NCBI RefSeq assembly: GCF_047511655.1
Contig: NC_133398.1
Coordinates: 111,802,332-111,866,331, forward strand
DNA length: 64,000 nt
DNA from: Castor canadensis
Taxonomy: Eukaryota; Chordata; Mammalia; Rodentia; Castoridae
Direction: 5' to 3'
The notes beneath the pieces are model-generated. The model worked only from the letters and a program-made list of their open reading frames with translations, did no database searches and was not told the origin of the DNA. The translations under genes were made by a program, and so were the position numbers. Below, piece by piece: positions 23,120 through 34,885 of the stretch (position 1 is the stretch's first letter; every line of letters begins with the position of its first letter).

Positions 23120-23215
23120 ATGTTTGTGTGAGGGAGGAAAAAGAGGATGATGAGGAGGAAGTGTATAGGAAGGAGAAGAAAACACTCTCTTCAAAGAATG
23201 GGTTAAAAAAGCAAT
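23120..23215. repeat. Purine-rich (GGA/GAA) tract at satellite edge
   Basis: An AG-rich run with GAGGA and GATGA units directly precedes the TG satellite. Such polypurine tracts can form triplex-type structures. No gene is seen. Confidence 0.6.
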
Positions 23216-23216
23216 C

Positions 23217-23246
23217 TGGGATTTTTGTTGTATGTCTGTGTGGTGT

Positions 23247-23277
<31 letters not shown>

Positions 23278-26200
23278 AATATGTGTGTGAGTGGTGAGTG
23301 TGTGAGAGTGTGAGTGGTGTATGTGTGGTGCATGTGTGCTATGAGTGAGTGTGTGTTTGTAAGTGTATTTGTGTGTATGAGTGGTGTGTGTGAGTGGTGT
23401 GTGTGTAGTGTGTGTGTGAGCATGTGTATGTGTGTGTGTTTGTGAGTGTGTTTGTGTGTGTGTCAGTGGTGTGTGTGTGTGAGTGTGTGTTTGTGAGTGT
23501 CTTTGTGTGTCTGAGAGTGTGTGAGTGATATGTGTGCATGTGTGGGGTGTGTGCAAGAATGTGTGTGAGTAGGTGTGTGTAAGTGGTGTCTGTGTGTGAG
23601 TGGTGTGCATGTGGTGTGTATGTAGTGTCTGTGTGTGTATGTATTTGTGAGTGTATTTGTTTGTGTTGTATGTGTATTGTTTGTGTGTGCATGTGTGTGT
23701 TGTGTGTGTGTGTGAAATTTTTGTGGTGTGTGTGTGTGGTTTTTCTGTGTGTGTCGAGTGTGTTTGAGTGTGTGTGGTTCTGTGTGTTTGTGTGTAGTGT
23801 GGGTGAGAGTGGTGTGTGTGTGTTGTGTGTCTGTAATGTTTGTGGTGTGTGTGAGAGTGTGAGTGTGTGTGGTTTGTGTGTTTGTGTGTGTATGTGAATG
23901 TGTGTGTGGTGTGGGTGACCATGTGTGTGTTTGTATGTTTCTTTGTGAGTGTATGTGAGGTGTGTGTGTGAGAGTGAGTTTGTGTGTGTCGTGTGTGTGT
24001 AGTGTGTGTGTGAGAGTGGTGTGTCTGTGTTTGTGGTGTGTGTGGAATGTTTGTGTGGTGTGTGAGTGTCTCTGAGTGTGTGTGTCAGTGTGTATGTGCT
24101 GTGTGTGTTTTTTTGTGTGTGTGTTAGTTTGTGTATGTGTGTCTATATGAGAGTGTGTGTAGTGTGGGTGGAAGTGTGTGTGTTTTTATGTGTCTTTGTG
24201 ATTATATGTGAGGGTGTGTGTGTGAGTGTGTTTGTGAGTGTGTTGTGTTTGTAGTGTGAATGTGTGTAGTGTGTGTGTGAGTGGGGTTTGTGTGTGTGTG
24301 AGTGGTGTATGTGTGGTGATTGGGTGTATCTCATGTGTGTTTGTGTGTGTGTCTGTGAGAGGTGTGTGGGTGACTCTGTGTGGTTTCTGTCTGTGGTGTG
24401 TGTGAGTGTGGGTGTGAGAATGGTGTATGTGCTGTGTGTGTGGTTTGTGAGAGTGGAGTGTGTGGTGTGTGTTGTGTGATATTTGTGGAATATGTGTGTG
24501 GTGTGTGTGAGAGTGGTGTGGTTGTGTGTGAGTGCGTGTGGTTTCTGTGTGTGGTGTGTGTGTAGGGTGTGTGTGAGAATGATGTGTGTGTGTGGTGTTT
24601 GTGAGTGTGAGTGTTGTGTGGGTGTGTCAGTAAGTGGAGTGTATGTGTGTTTGTGTGTGTGTATGCTCTTTCTATGTGTGTGTCATGTGTGTTTGTGTGT
24701 GGAATGTTTGTTTGTGTGCTTGAGTGGTGTGTGTGAGTGGTGTGTGTGGTGTGTGTGAGTGTGAGTGTTGTGTGGGTGTGTCTGTGAGTGTAGTGTATGT
24801 GTGTTTGTGTGTGTGTTGTGTCTGTGTGCTCTTTGTGTGCATGTGTGTATCATGTGTGTTTGTGTGTGTGGAATGTTTGTGATGTGTGTGTGTGAATGAT
24901 GTGTGTGAGTGGTGTGTGTGTTGTTTTTGTGTGTAAGTTGGGGTTTGTATGTGGTGTGATTGGTGTGTGTGTTGTTTTTATGTGTAAGTTGGGGTTTGTA
25001 TGTGGTGTATGTGGTGTGTGTATTCAAGTGTGTGTGTGGTGTGAATGCATTTGTCTGAGTAGGTGTGTTTGAGTGGTGTCTGTGTGTCAGTGTGTGTGTG
25101 TGGTTTGTGTGTTTGTGTGGGTATGTGAGTGTGTGTGTGGTGTGGGTGGCCATGTGTGTGTTTGTATGGCTCTTTGTGAGAGGTGTGTGTGTGGTTTTTG
25201 TGTGTGTGTCATGTGTGTTTGAGTGTGTGTGGTTCTGTGTGTGTTTGTGTGTGTGTCTGTGACTTGTGTGTGTGTCTGTGGTATGTGTGTGAGTGATGGG
25301 TGTGTGTGGGGGGTGTATGGAATGTTTGTGGTGCGTGTGAGTGTGAGTGTGAATGTGGTTTGTGTGTTTCTGTGTGTATGTCAGTGTGTATATGTAAGGG
25401 TGTCTGTGGTGTGTTTGGCCGTGTGTGTTTGTATGATACTTTGTGAGTGTGTGTGAGTGATTTGTGTATGAGTGTGTTTGTTGTGTTTGTGGTGTGCATG
25501 TGTGTATTTGTGTGTGAGAGTGTTGTGTGTGTGTGTGAATGTTGTGTGTGTAGTGATTGTGTGTAATTCATGTGTTTGTGTGTGTTTTTGTATGTCTCTC
25601 AATTGTGTTTGTGTGTGAGTGAGTGTGGTTTCTGTGTGTGGTGTGTGTTTGAGTGTGTGTGTGAGAATGGTGTATGTTGTGTGTGTGCATGTGTGTGTCA
25701 TGTTTGTGTTTGGGTATAATATTTGTGCTGTATGTGTGTGAGTGGTGTGTGAAGGTGTGTGTGAGTTTGTATGTTCAGGTGTGTGTGTGTGTGTGAGTGT
25801 TTGTGGTATGTTTGCATGTGTGAGTTTGTTTGTGTGCATCTGTGTGTGTATGTGTGGTGTGTGTGGAGTGTGTGTGGTGTGTGTTGTGTGGTGTGTGATA
25901 TGTGTGTGGTGTGTGTGTGATGTGTGTGAGTGGTGTGGTTGTGTGTGTGTGTGGTTTCTGTGTGGTGTGTGTTTGTAGCATGTGTGTAAGAATGGTGTGT
26001 GTGTGGTGTGTAACAGTAAGAGTGTTGTTGGTGTGTCTGTGAGTGTAGTGTATGTGTGTTTGTGTGTGTGCTGTGTGTGTGCATGTGTGTTTGTGTGTGT
26101 GGAATGTTTGTGGTGTGTGTGTGAGTGGTGTGTGTGGGTGTGGTGTTTTTGTGTGTAAGTGGAGGTATGTATGGGTGTGTGTGTGACTGTTGTGTGGGTG

Positions 26201-27740
26201 TTTGTGTGAGTGGACTGCGTGTGTTTGTGTTTGTTGTATGTGTGGTGTTTGTGTGCATGTGTGTAGTGTGTGTGCATGTATTGTCATGTTTATGTGTGTG
26301 TAATATTTGTGGTGTGTGTGTGAGTGGTGTGTGTGTGGTGTGTGCAAGTGTGGTGTTTGTGTGTGGTGTGTCTGTGAGTGGTGTGTGTGTGAATGGTGTT
26401 TGCGTGAATTTTGAGAGTGTGCTGTGTGTGTGTGAATGGTGCATATGTGTGTGATGTGTGTTTTGTGTGTGTGTGCAGTGTGTTTGTGTGTGTTTGTAGT
26501 GGTGATGTGTGTGTGTGGTGTGTGGTGTGTTTGTGTGTTGTGTGTGAATATGTGTGTGGTATAAGTGGTGTGTGTGCATGAGAGGTGTGTGTGTACATGT
26601 GTGAATGGTGTGTGAGGTGTAAGTGGTGTGTGTGTGCATGAGAGGGTGTGTGTACATGTGTGAGTGGTGTGTGTGAGTGTGTAAGTGTGTGTGGTGTGGT
26701 GTGTGTGTAAGTTTGTGTGTGTGAGTCTTTTTGTGTATGTGTGGTGTGTGTGTGTGGTGTCTGTGATGTGTGTGGATGGTGTCAGTGTTGTGTGTGTGGT
26801 GTGTGGTGTGTGTTGTGTGTGGAGTGTTTCTGTGGTGTGTGTGGGCATGAGTGTGTGTGTGGAGGGTGGGTGGTGTGTTTGGTGTATGTGTGTGCGAGGG
26901 GTGTGTGTGGTGTGTGTGTTCATTTAGTGTGTGTGGTGTGTGTGGAGTGTGTATGTTGAGTTTGTGGTGTGTGCTGTGTGATATGTGTCTGTTGTGCGTG
27001 TATGGTGTGTGTGGGAATGTGTGTGGGAGATTGTGTGTGGTGATTGTGTGTGGCATGTGTGTGTTTAGTGTGTGTGGTGTGTGTGTTAGTGGTGTTGTGT
27101 GTGAGTGTGTGTTGTTCTGTGTGGTGTTTGTGCATGTGTAGGGTGTGTGTGAGAATGGTGTGTGTGTGTGTGTGTTGTGTGGGTGTGTCTGTGAATGGAG
27201 TGTATGTGTGTTTGTGTGTGTGCGTGTGTGTGTGTGTGGAGTGTTTGTGGTGTGTGTATGTAAGTGGTGTGTGTGGGTGTGTTTTTGTGTGTAAGTGAGG
27301 TTTGAATGTGGTGTGTGTGTGGTGTGTGTGTGAATGGTGTGTGTGGTGTGTGTTTGAATGTGTGTGTGGTGTGAGTGTGTGTGTGTCAGTGGTGTCTGTG
27401 TGTTTGTGTGTGTGTGGTTTGTTTGTTTGTGAGTGTATGTGAGTATGTGTGTAGTGTGGTGGCTGTGTGTTTGTGTTTCTTTGTGTGTGTATGAGGGGTG
27501 TGTGTGTGGTTTTTGTGTGTGTGTCGTGTGTGTGTGAGTGTTGTGTTCTGTGTGTGTTTGTGTGTGTGTCTGTAAGTGGAGTGTGTGTCTATTGTATGTG
27601 TGTAAGTGGTGGGTGTGTGGGTGTGTGTGTGGAATATTTGTGGTGTGTGTGTGAGTGTGAGTGTGTGTGTGTGGTTTGTATGTTTGTGTGTGTATGTGAG
27701 TGTGTGTGGTGTGGGTGGCCATGTGTGTGTGTGTGCAAAT
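23217..27740. repeat. 4.5-kb degenerate TG-rich satellite with higher-order repeats
   Basis: On the plus strand almost every base is T or G, arranged as TG units broken by GAGTG, GGTG, TTTG and TATG variants. The complement is CA-rich, which leaves long stop-free frames on the minus strand (for example 25698-27722, 674 codons of mostly His and Thr). These are by-products of the repeat, not genes. Longer blocks recur: a block containing GTGTGGGTGGCCATGTGTG or a close variant is at about 23909, 24161, 25139, 25409, 27453 and 27709, so adjacent pairs are about 250-270 bp apart. A 51-bp unit is duplicated in tandem at 24911-25012. Long TG tracts can adopt Z-DNA. Confidence 0.93.
24911..25012. repeat. 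51-bp tandem duplication inside the TG satellite
   Basis: Units at 24911-24961 and 24962-25012 share the landmark GTAAGTTGGGGTTTGTATGT and differ at only a few bases. Related blocks with GTAAGTGGAGG near 26155 and GTAAGTGAGG near 27290 suggest the unit was once part of a longer repeat. Confidence 0.85.
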
Positions 27741-28261
27741 ATCTTACTCTGCAACAGCCATGCATATTTTGGGAGAGCTATAGCAGCTGTGAGAAGACCC
27801 CTGTGTATCACCTGGGGCTAAGGGTGGGGCATGTGTGCTGTTACATGTGGCCACAGGGGATTTACCTATGATTTCATCTTCCACCTGGCACACCACCAGC
27901 TCTTTGCCTGAAGACATGACATTTTATGCTTCAGTGGCACCAATATTTGACTAAATTCATGGTCTCTGAGTGCTGGCTCAATGGCTAGACACTCTGCAGG
28001 TGGAGGCCTTATTCTGGGCCAGTCTGGAACCACTGGGTTCTTCAGATCCTTGGAAACTAGAAAAATAGCCAAGAGCACAGTTCCTGGATGGTCTCATTTT
28101 TGTCCCCAGGAAGGTCATTGGTATGAGAGAGACTAGGGGTGACCAAGCTGGTGTCAGCCCTTTGGACAGAGATATTGGAGAGCAACTGTTATTCCACAGA
28201 ACTTAAGCTGTACTGAGAGCTTTTTTAAAACTGCAATCCCAGGGCTCTCCCTGGAGAACAA
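27741..28261. other. Spacer between satellite and old L1
   Basis: The sequence has mixed composition and no recognised repeat or gene. Overlapping short frames on both strands are not convincing. The last 60-80 bases may already belong to the following L1 (ORF1-ORF2 junction). Confidence 0.4.
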
Positions 28262-30076
28262 CACTGAATGTTAATGGCCTCAATTCTCTGATTAAATAAC
28301 ACAGAATGATAACTTGGATGAAAAATCATTTGTTGATTAAGAGAAATAGTAAGAGGTAATCATTGGCTCAGAGTGAATGAGGTGGGAGTAGGGGGGTAGG
28401 TGATTTTCCAAGCAAATGGATGCCTAAAGCAGGCAGAAGTAGTTATACTCCCATCTGATAAAGTGGACTTCAGACCAAAATTAGTAGAGACAATGACAGT
28501 TCACTTCATATGAATACAGAGAACAATCCATCCAGACAGAATAATAATTCTTAAAATATATATGCCAAATGTTGGTGCACCCCAATTACACTGAAAACAC
28601 TACCATACTTAAAAGCTAGATGCCTACTCAATAGTGAGAGACTTCAATATAGAATTCTCATCAATTCTTCAGGCAGACCAACAAAATTCTACAAAGAACC
28701 ATCAGAGTTAATGCACACAATAGAACAAATGGACTTAACTGACATCTACAGAGTATTTCATTCACCTACTGCACAATACATTCTTTTCATCAGCCAATGG
28801 AATGTTCTACAAAATAACAAATAGAAGAAACTTGAAAGAACTCCCTGTACTCAGTCAAATCATATGGAATAAAACTAGAATTCAGCAGAAAAGAAAACAT
28901 TGAAACACATGGAGACTGAAAACACTGTTGAATGAACAGTGAGTCATTGAAGAATAGGGGGTGGGGGGGAGTCAAAAAGTCCCTAGAATGTAATGAAATG
29001 AGAAGACAACCACCATAACCTTTGAGATACAGCCAATGCAGTGCTGAGAGGAAAGTGTATAGCTTTGAGTAACTTTTTAAACATAAACAAGTACAAGCCA
29101 AACCCTAAAGTAGCAGATGAAAAAACTAAACAGGAGACCAGAAATTAATGAAATATAGGATATTTTCTATAAAAAAGTTGATGAAACAAAGTTAGTCCTT
29201 CAAAAAGATAAAATTGATACACCCTTATCCAATCTGACTTGGAAGAGGAAAAACATCACAAATTGATAAATTTAGAGATGAAAAAGAGATCAGAAACAAA
29301 TGCCAATGAAATGCAGAAGAAATCGAAGGAATACCTTGATAACCTGTATTGCTATTAAAATTTAAACTATTAAAATTAAATATTAAAAAACAAAAATTTA
29401 GAATGGATAAATTCCTAGATGCTTGGCCTACCAAAATTGAACAAAGAAAATAACCACCTAAATGTATCTATAACAAGCAATGATATTAAAGCAATAATAG
29501 TCTCTCAACAAAAACCCAAGAACTGAGTTTTACCAGACTTCTAAAAAAGAACACCAATACTCAAACTGGAGAGGGAAGTAACACCACCAGGATCTATGAT
29601 GCCAGTATCACACCTGTTCCAAAACCAGATACGGACACAACACAAAATGAGAATTACATACCAGTCTCTAATGAACATAGATGCATATTTCTCAACGAAA
29701 TACTTACAAACTGAATTTGGCATGTTAAAAGGTTCATACACCATGATAAAATTAATAAATGTAACACAAATATATAAATATAATGTAGCATATAAACAGA
29801 TTTTCTTGATGTAGAAAAAGTCTTTGGCCAAATACTGATAAAATTTTATGATAAAAGCTTTGAAGAAAGGAGGAATAGAAATAATGTCTCTCAACATAGT
29901 AAAGGCCATATATGACAAATCTTTAGCAAACATCCTACTAAATGTTACTGAAAGCATTTCTTCTAAAGTCAGAAACAAGACAAGATTATCCACTCTCACC
30001 ACTCTCATTCAATATAGTACTGGAATTCTCAGCCACAGCAATAAAACTGGAAAAACAAATACAAGGAATTCAAATA
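28262..30076 (+). mobile_element. Old L1 fragment, 5' half of ORF2, sense
   Basis: The start matches the beginning of L1 ORF2 (CTGAATGTTAATGGCCTCAA near 28265 encodes the LNVNGLN segment). It continues through the endonuclease, including a VRDFN-like remnant of the GDxN motif near 28643, into the reverse transcriptase around 29600-30060. A NIDAYFSTKYLQT-like text replaces the usual NIDAKILNK region. Stops and indels are frequent and no frame exceeds 110 codons. It is much older than either full-length L1. Confidence 0.8.
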
Positions 30077-30115
30077 AGGTACTGAGTTCAAACCTCAGTA
30101 CTGCAAAAAAAATAG
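30077..30115 (+). mobile_element. 3' end of an ID-like SINE
   Basis: GTACTGAGTTCAAACCTCAG followed by an A run is the terminal part of the tRNA/ID-like SINE seen complete at 31268 and 35693. The 5' part is missing, and it directly abuts the old L1. Confidence 0.65.
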
Positions 30116-30199
30116 ACCCACATATATGTGGGATGTGGAGATTTGATAAACATCATGTCACATATTAGTAAGGTAAGTATATGTATGAGAAGATTGTTC

Positions 30200-30243
30200 A
30201 TATATATATATATGATTGTTTTATATATATATATATATATATA
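30200..30243. repeat. (TA)n microsatellite
   Basis: Two TA runs are separated by a short GATTGTTT interruption. Confidence 0.92.
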
Positions 30244-30629
30244 AACTATGACAGAATTATAAAGCCAAAAGATGTCTTTGCAACCTTGAGAAAAAGGTAG
30301 GACATTTATGTGACAGTAATTGTGAGGCAAATAGTTGATTTATTGAACTACAAGAAAAGAAATACTTCTGCACATAGGGAACATCTAAAGTTGACCACCA
30401 TATCAAATGGAAGGAAAAATACATTTGTAATCAACTTTATTGGGCACTTGATGCGAGGTGTTTTCAAAGCACTTCAACAACAGAATTAACATCAAGATTT
30501 TAACAGCAGTTTTTCCAAATAAGAGAAAAAAAAACCCAGAAATCCAACAGAACTGTGGCAAAGAATATAAATAGGTAATTTAGAGAAGGGAAATATCTGA
30601 AAGGGTAACAGGATATGAAGCTCCTTTGT

Positions 30630-30724
30630 GAATTGGAGGTATGGCTCAAGCAGTAGAGTTCCTGCCTTACAAGCGCAAAGCCCTGAGTTCAAACCCTACT
30701 TCCATCAAAAAAGAGAAAAAAGCT
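30630..30724 (+). mobile_element. ID-like (tRNA-derived) SINE, sense, with target-site duplication
   Basis: It shows the pol III-type internal order GGCTCAAGCAGTAGAG (box A region), CTTACAAGCGCAAAGCCCTG, AGTTCAAACCCTAC (box B region), then an A-rich tail. Direct repeats TGAAGCTCCTTTGT (30616-30629) and TGAAGCTCATTTGT (30725-30738) flank it with one mismatch. Confidence 0.88.
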
Positions 30725-30738
30725 TGAAGCTCATTTGT

Positions 30739-31256
30739 AATCAGAAAGGTACATAGTAAAATGACAATGAGCTATTTCTTCATACTCATGAAAATGCTGA
30801 AAATTATAATCAGATGTCACCAAGTGCACGTGGGAAACCTTGTTGTAGAGTATAAGCTGATACTTGCCTCACCTTCTGGTAGCAGTCTGATCATGCCTAT
30901 GAGATTAACTATGAATACTCCCTATGACTTAGCAACACCTCTAGGGCTTCTATATCACAGAAAATAACTTGCACTGATTCATAAAGCCCATATGTCTGGA
31001 GCTGTAGGTCCCTCTGTCTTCCTGTTTATCAAATGATTGCATCTTCAAAGTGTTAAGCAAAAAAGGTAAAACAATTCTAACTTAAAACTACTTATGTAAA
31101 TGAAAACTAAAATTATTTTCATGCAGAAAACACATGGAAATTATATTATCTGTATTTATATCCCAAGTTATCCATGTCAAAAACACGAGCATGGGTACCT
31201 ATGTCAAAGAATGATGTCAGAATAGGGCTAGTGGATGATGGAGAACAAATACAATT
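30739..31256. other. Spacer without recognised feature
   Basis: AT-rich. I see no gene or clear repeat. Confidence 0.4.
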
Positions 31257-31267
31257 AAGATAATTTA

Positions 31268-31355
31268 GGGCCTGGCAGTGTGGCTCAAGTGGTAGAGAAC
31301 TAGACTAGCAAGCATGAGGCCCTGAGTTAAAACTTCAGTGCCACCAAAAAAAAAA
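31268..31355 (+). mobile_element. ID-like SINE, sense, with 11-bp target-site duplication
   Basis: GTGGCTCAAGTGGTAGAGAA, AGCAAGCATGAGGCCCTGAG and a pure A tail mark a well-preserved tRNA-derived SINE. AAGATAATTTA occurs on both sides (31257-31267 and 31356-31366) without mismatch, so this is a relatively young insertion. Confidence 0.92.
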
Positions 31356-31366
31356 AAGATAATTTA

Positions 31367-32027
31367 CATGGACCAATAACACTATTCCAAGAATTGAGAA
31401 CTCTGACAAATTCATTTTGTTCAATACTGGAACATGTCTGGTCTAAACAAAAATTTCTGTGGATTGGAGATCTGGCTATGTAGAGTTCTACTGACTTGAT
31501 CAGATTATTCTTATTCTCTCTAAAATATTTTCTGTTAATTTTTCAGAAGTGAAAAAACAGGTTCTGCTAAAGAATTTTTGTTAACTACTTACTTGACTAT
31601 GGTATCATCCTTAAAAAGTTACTGAAAGATATGAATAGGAGAGAAGCTGTGCAAAAGAAGAGTTTGTAAGATCAGTGTTGCTCAAACTAGGGCCTCGAGA
31701 TCCTTATGGCCCTCAAATGCTCTGCTAACCTGTTTAAGTCTGTTTTATGGTTCATGAGAAAGTTGATTCTGCATCATCTGCATGACATTCTATGAAAACC
31801 AAGTTGGGTTTTTTTGTTTCTATTTGTTTTCCTTTAGTTATAGACCAAAGAGAAAAGAACAAGTCAGATTTTTTTTAAGTCAAGTGGAGACTAAAGTTTG
31901 GAATAATGTATCATATGAAGATTTTACACTTGTTAGAATAAAGTAGAAAGAATTTGAGCATGAAAGAGCCCATGGTTTTTAATTCATGCTGAGCTCAGAA
32001 AAAGCCTATCTTTTAAGAGTTTTTATC
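31367..32027. other. Spacer without recognised feature
   Basis: I cannot assign this region. The segment 31675-31800 resembles, loosely, the terminal part of old hAT-type repeats, but not well enough to call. Confidence 0.35.
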
Positions 32028-33480
32028 AGGGTAGGCATAGGCAATAACTTCCTAAATAGAACTCAAATGGCCCAGCAACAAAGACTGACAAATGGGACTC
32101 TGTGAAACTAAAAAGCTTCTGCACAACAAAAGAAATGTTCACCAGATTCAAGAGGAGGTCTACAGAATGGGAGAAAATCTTTGCCAACTATACATCTGAA
32201 AAGGAATTAATTACCAGGATATATAGGGAGCTCAAAAAAACTAAACTCTCAAAAAATTGGTGACCCAATGAAGAAATGGGCAAATGAACTAATGAGAGTT
32301 TTTTCAAAGGAGGAATCCATATGGCCCCAAAACACATGAATAAATCATCAACATCCCTGGCCATAAAGGAAATGCAAGTCAAAACCACATTAAGATTCCA
32401 TCTCACTCCTGTTAGAATGGCTACCATCAAGAACACAAACAACAACAAATGTTGGCAAGGATGTGAGGGAAAAGGGAACCCTCATACACTGCTGGTGGGA
32501 ATGTATATTAGTACAACCACTATGGAAAACAACATGGAGGCTCCTCAAAAAACTAAAAATAGACCTGCCATATGATCCAGCAATACCATTCCCAGGGATA
32601 TACCTGAATGAATGTTAAAACAGGTTACAATAAAGGCAACTGCACACCCCTGTTTATTGCAGCACTATTCACAATAGCTAAGCTATTGTGAATAAGATGT
32701 GCGTAAGATGCCCCACAACTGATGAATGGATAAAGAAAATGTGTTATTTATATACAATGGAAATTTATTCAGCCATAAAGAAGAATGAAATTTTGTTTGC
32801 AGGTAAGTTGATGGAACTGGAGAGCTGCATGTTAAGTGAAGTTATCTATGTTCAGACAGCCAAAGGCCTCATGTTGTCTCTCTTACATAGACTATAGGCC
32901 CAATACAAAACAACAGTATTATGCAAAACAGGTTACACTAAGGGGAGGTCACAAAAGAAAAGTCACAAGAGTAAAAGAAGGAAGTAAGGTGAATATGGCT
33001 GATGTACTTCCAATACAAGAATGAATACAGAATTTTTAAACTGATTGAAATCACCATAAGAAGGGACTAATTAAAATAGAGGGGATGAACCAATTTGATT
33101 CCATGTATACATGGAAATGTCACAATGAAACTCCCTGTATAGGTATCTTATACAAACAAAAATGTCTTTTGTCAAAAACAGAGAACAGGAAGGTAAAACA
33201 GTTGCTGTCTGGGGTTTGGCACCAGTGGGAAAGAGGAGATTATAAGGAAAGGATGTAGGAGGGTGAATATGGTGGAAATATTCTGTACACGTGTATGAAA
33301 ATGGAACAATGACACCTGCTGAAACTCTTCCAGGAGTGGGGGGAGAGGAAATAAAGGAGAATGATGGAGGGAGTTAATTCAACTATAATATATTGTAAGA
33401 ACTTTGGTAAATGTCACAATGTACTGCTAGTGCAACAATAATAATAAATAATAATGATAATAATAATAATAATAAAAAGT
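32028..33480 (+). mobile_element. L1 fragment, ORF2 C-terminal region plus 3'UTR, sense
   Basis: The left part matches the last quarter of L1 ORF2, with a [25 protein letters not shown] region near 32330-32400 and the CWQGCEGKG version of the Cys-rich motif near 32450. Its 3'UTR (about 32895-33437) differs from that of the two full-length L1s, lacking their G-rich tract, and ends in an AATAAT tail (33438-33480). The frame is broken in several places. It represents another, older L1 lineage. Confidence 0.85.
33438..33480. repeat. (AAT)n microsatellite on the L1 tail
   Basis: AAT and AATG units grew from the poly(A) tail of the preceding L1. Confidence 0.85.
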
Positions 33481-33487
33481 TTCTGTC

Positions 33488-33572
33488 GAGCTGGAGATGT
33501 AGCTCAGTGGCAGAGCACTTGACTAGCCTGTTGGAGGCCCTAGGTTAAATCCCCTGTATCACAAAAATAAGA
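33488..33572 (+). mobile_element. ID element (tRNA-Ala/BC1-type SINE), sense
   Basis: GCTGGAGATGTAGCTCAGTG, GCAGAGCACTTGACTAGCC, GAGGCCCTAGGTTAAATCCC and an A-rich end match the classic rodent ID element more closely than the other SINEs of the window. It directly follows the L1 tail, as expected for an A-rich insertion target. Confidence 0.88.
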
Positions 33573-33635
33573 GTATCATATTCGTGCAGACAGGATTGAT
33601 TTTAATCACCATCCATCACATGAAATTTGATTTAA

Positions 33636-33826
33636 GGTTAGATTTTATTTTTGAGATAGTGTCTTGCTATGTAGCCCAGGCTGACTTGAATCTCTTAATT
33701 TTCCTGCCTCAGCTGCTCAAGTGCTGGGATTACACACACCATCACAGCAAAAGCTGTTGTCTTTTCCGTGCTGGAGGGCTTTTCATGCTAGGCAAAAGTG
33801 CTGCCATTGAGATATACTCCTAGCCC
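33636..33826 (-). mobile_element. B1-like plus ID-like composite SINE, antisense
   Basis: On the plus strand the complement of a B1 element comes first (TTTTTGAGATAGTGTCTTGC, ATGTAGCCCAGGCTGACTTG, CAAGTGCTGGGATTACAC). The complement of an ID-like unit follows (CATGCTAGGCAAAAGTGCTG, ATACTCCTAGCCC). The order of halves is the reverse of that in the dimers at 34683 and 42350, so these may be two separate insertions. Confidence 0.78.
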
Positions 33827-34667
33827 TATCTATGTCCTTTTAAAAGTGACCTGTACACTTCTGAAGTCTGTTGTATCATAGGTCTGCTGAATCATAGGGA
33901 AGTGCTGGGCCTGGTCCCATTGTCTCTGCAGACTGTGTCTCCTGGAGTTGGGCAGAGATCCTCCAGGGTTGCAGAGGCACTGGCTGCCTGGACCTCACAT
34001 AGTCTTCTCTCAAGAGGGAAATGTTTCCTTGAAAGTCCTAACAACTGGAGAACAGTGAAAACATTTTAGAAGAAGGTAACACTGATCTCTTGTGAAGACC
34101 TCATGTAGTTAGGTGCTTTTCCTAATGGTCAGCTCACAGTTGAAACAGGTGGAAAGGGATTTGATCTGCAGATTGTCAGGATGAGGTAATTTTCAACAGA
34201 GGTACATTTGGAAGTATGGGGTAGGTATAGCAGAGGGTAGAGCCAGTAAGGGTCTCTTAGTGATGCTACAAATGTTCAATTTTAGAGCAGTTGAGAAAAT
34301 AAAGGTGAGCACTGTAAACAAAATACTTTTAGAAAAATATGGCCTTTCCTGCGTTCACTTTCCCCTTCATCCTTTAGCCCTCTGTCCCCACAGAATAGAG
34401 AGAAATACTATTTGTTTTGTTAAGATCCTCTAAGGAATACTTAAGTAGAATTCATGACTGTGTATAGAAAAAATGTTTTTTTTTTAATTTTCATTAACCT
34501 ATAACTGCAGCTTGGTATTTTCTTTAATTATGAATGTTGGGCTATCAACATGAATAACAATGAGAGAGATATTCTCCAAATAATGACATTTGTTTTGGAA
34601 TAGCAGACCATCACAATGGGAGTATGTGTGCCATAGTAAGTGATGTGTTTATTCAAGGAGGGTGAGG
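33827..34667. other. Spacer without recognised feature
   Basis: Mixed sequence. I see no gene or confident repeat. Confidence 0.4.
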
Positions 34668-34682
34668 CAAGGGAAGGTTTTT

Positions 34683-34885
34683 GTTTTTTTGGCAGTTCTG
34701 GGGTTTGAACACAGGGCCTCACACTTGCTAGGCAGGTGCTCTACCAATTGAGCCACTCTGACAGCCCAGTTTTGTGTTGGATTTTTTTCACGCCCTGTTT
34801 CCCAGGGCTGGCTTTGAACTATGAACCTCCTGATCTCTGCCTCCTGAGTAGCTAGCATTACAGGCATGAGTCACAGTGCCTGGCT
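34683..34885 (-). mobile_element. Dimeric B1-ID-type SINE, antisense
   Basis: The plus strand shows the complement of the ID-like half (GGGTTTGAACACAGGGCCTC, TGCTAGGCAGGTGCTCTACC, TTGAGCCAC), then the complement of the B1-like half (CAGGGCTGGCTTTGAACT, CTCCTGAGTAGCTAGCATTA, CAGGCATGAGTCACAG). Near-identical direct repeats at 34668-34682 and 34886-34900 (2 mismatches by eye, CAAGGG-type) flank it. Confidence 0.88.

Noticed and set aside
25698..27722. A 674-codon open frame on the minus strand (and related 298-, 382-, 239- and 156-codon frames)
   Set aside because: They are His/Thr-rich readings of the CA strand of the TG satellite. CAC/ACA repeats lack stop codons in these frames, so length carries no evidence of a gene.
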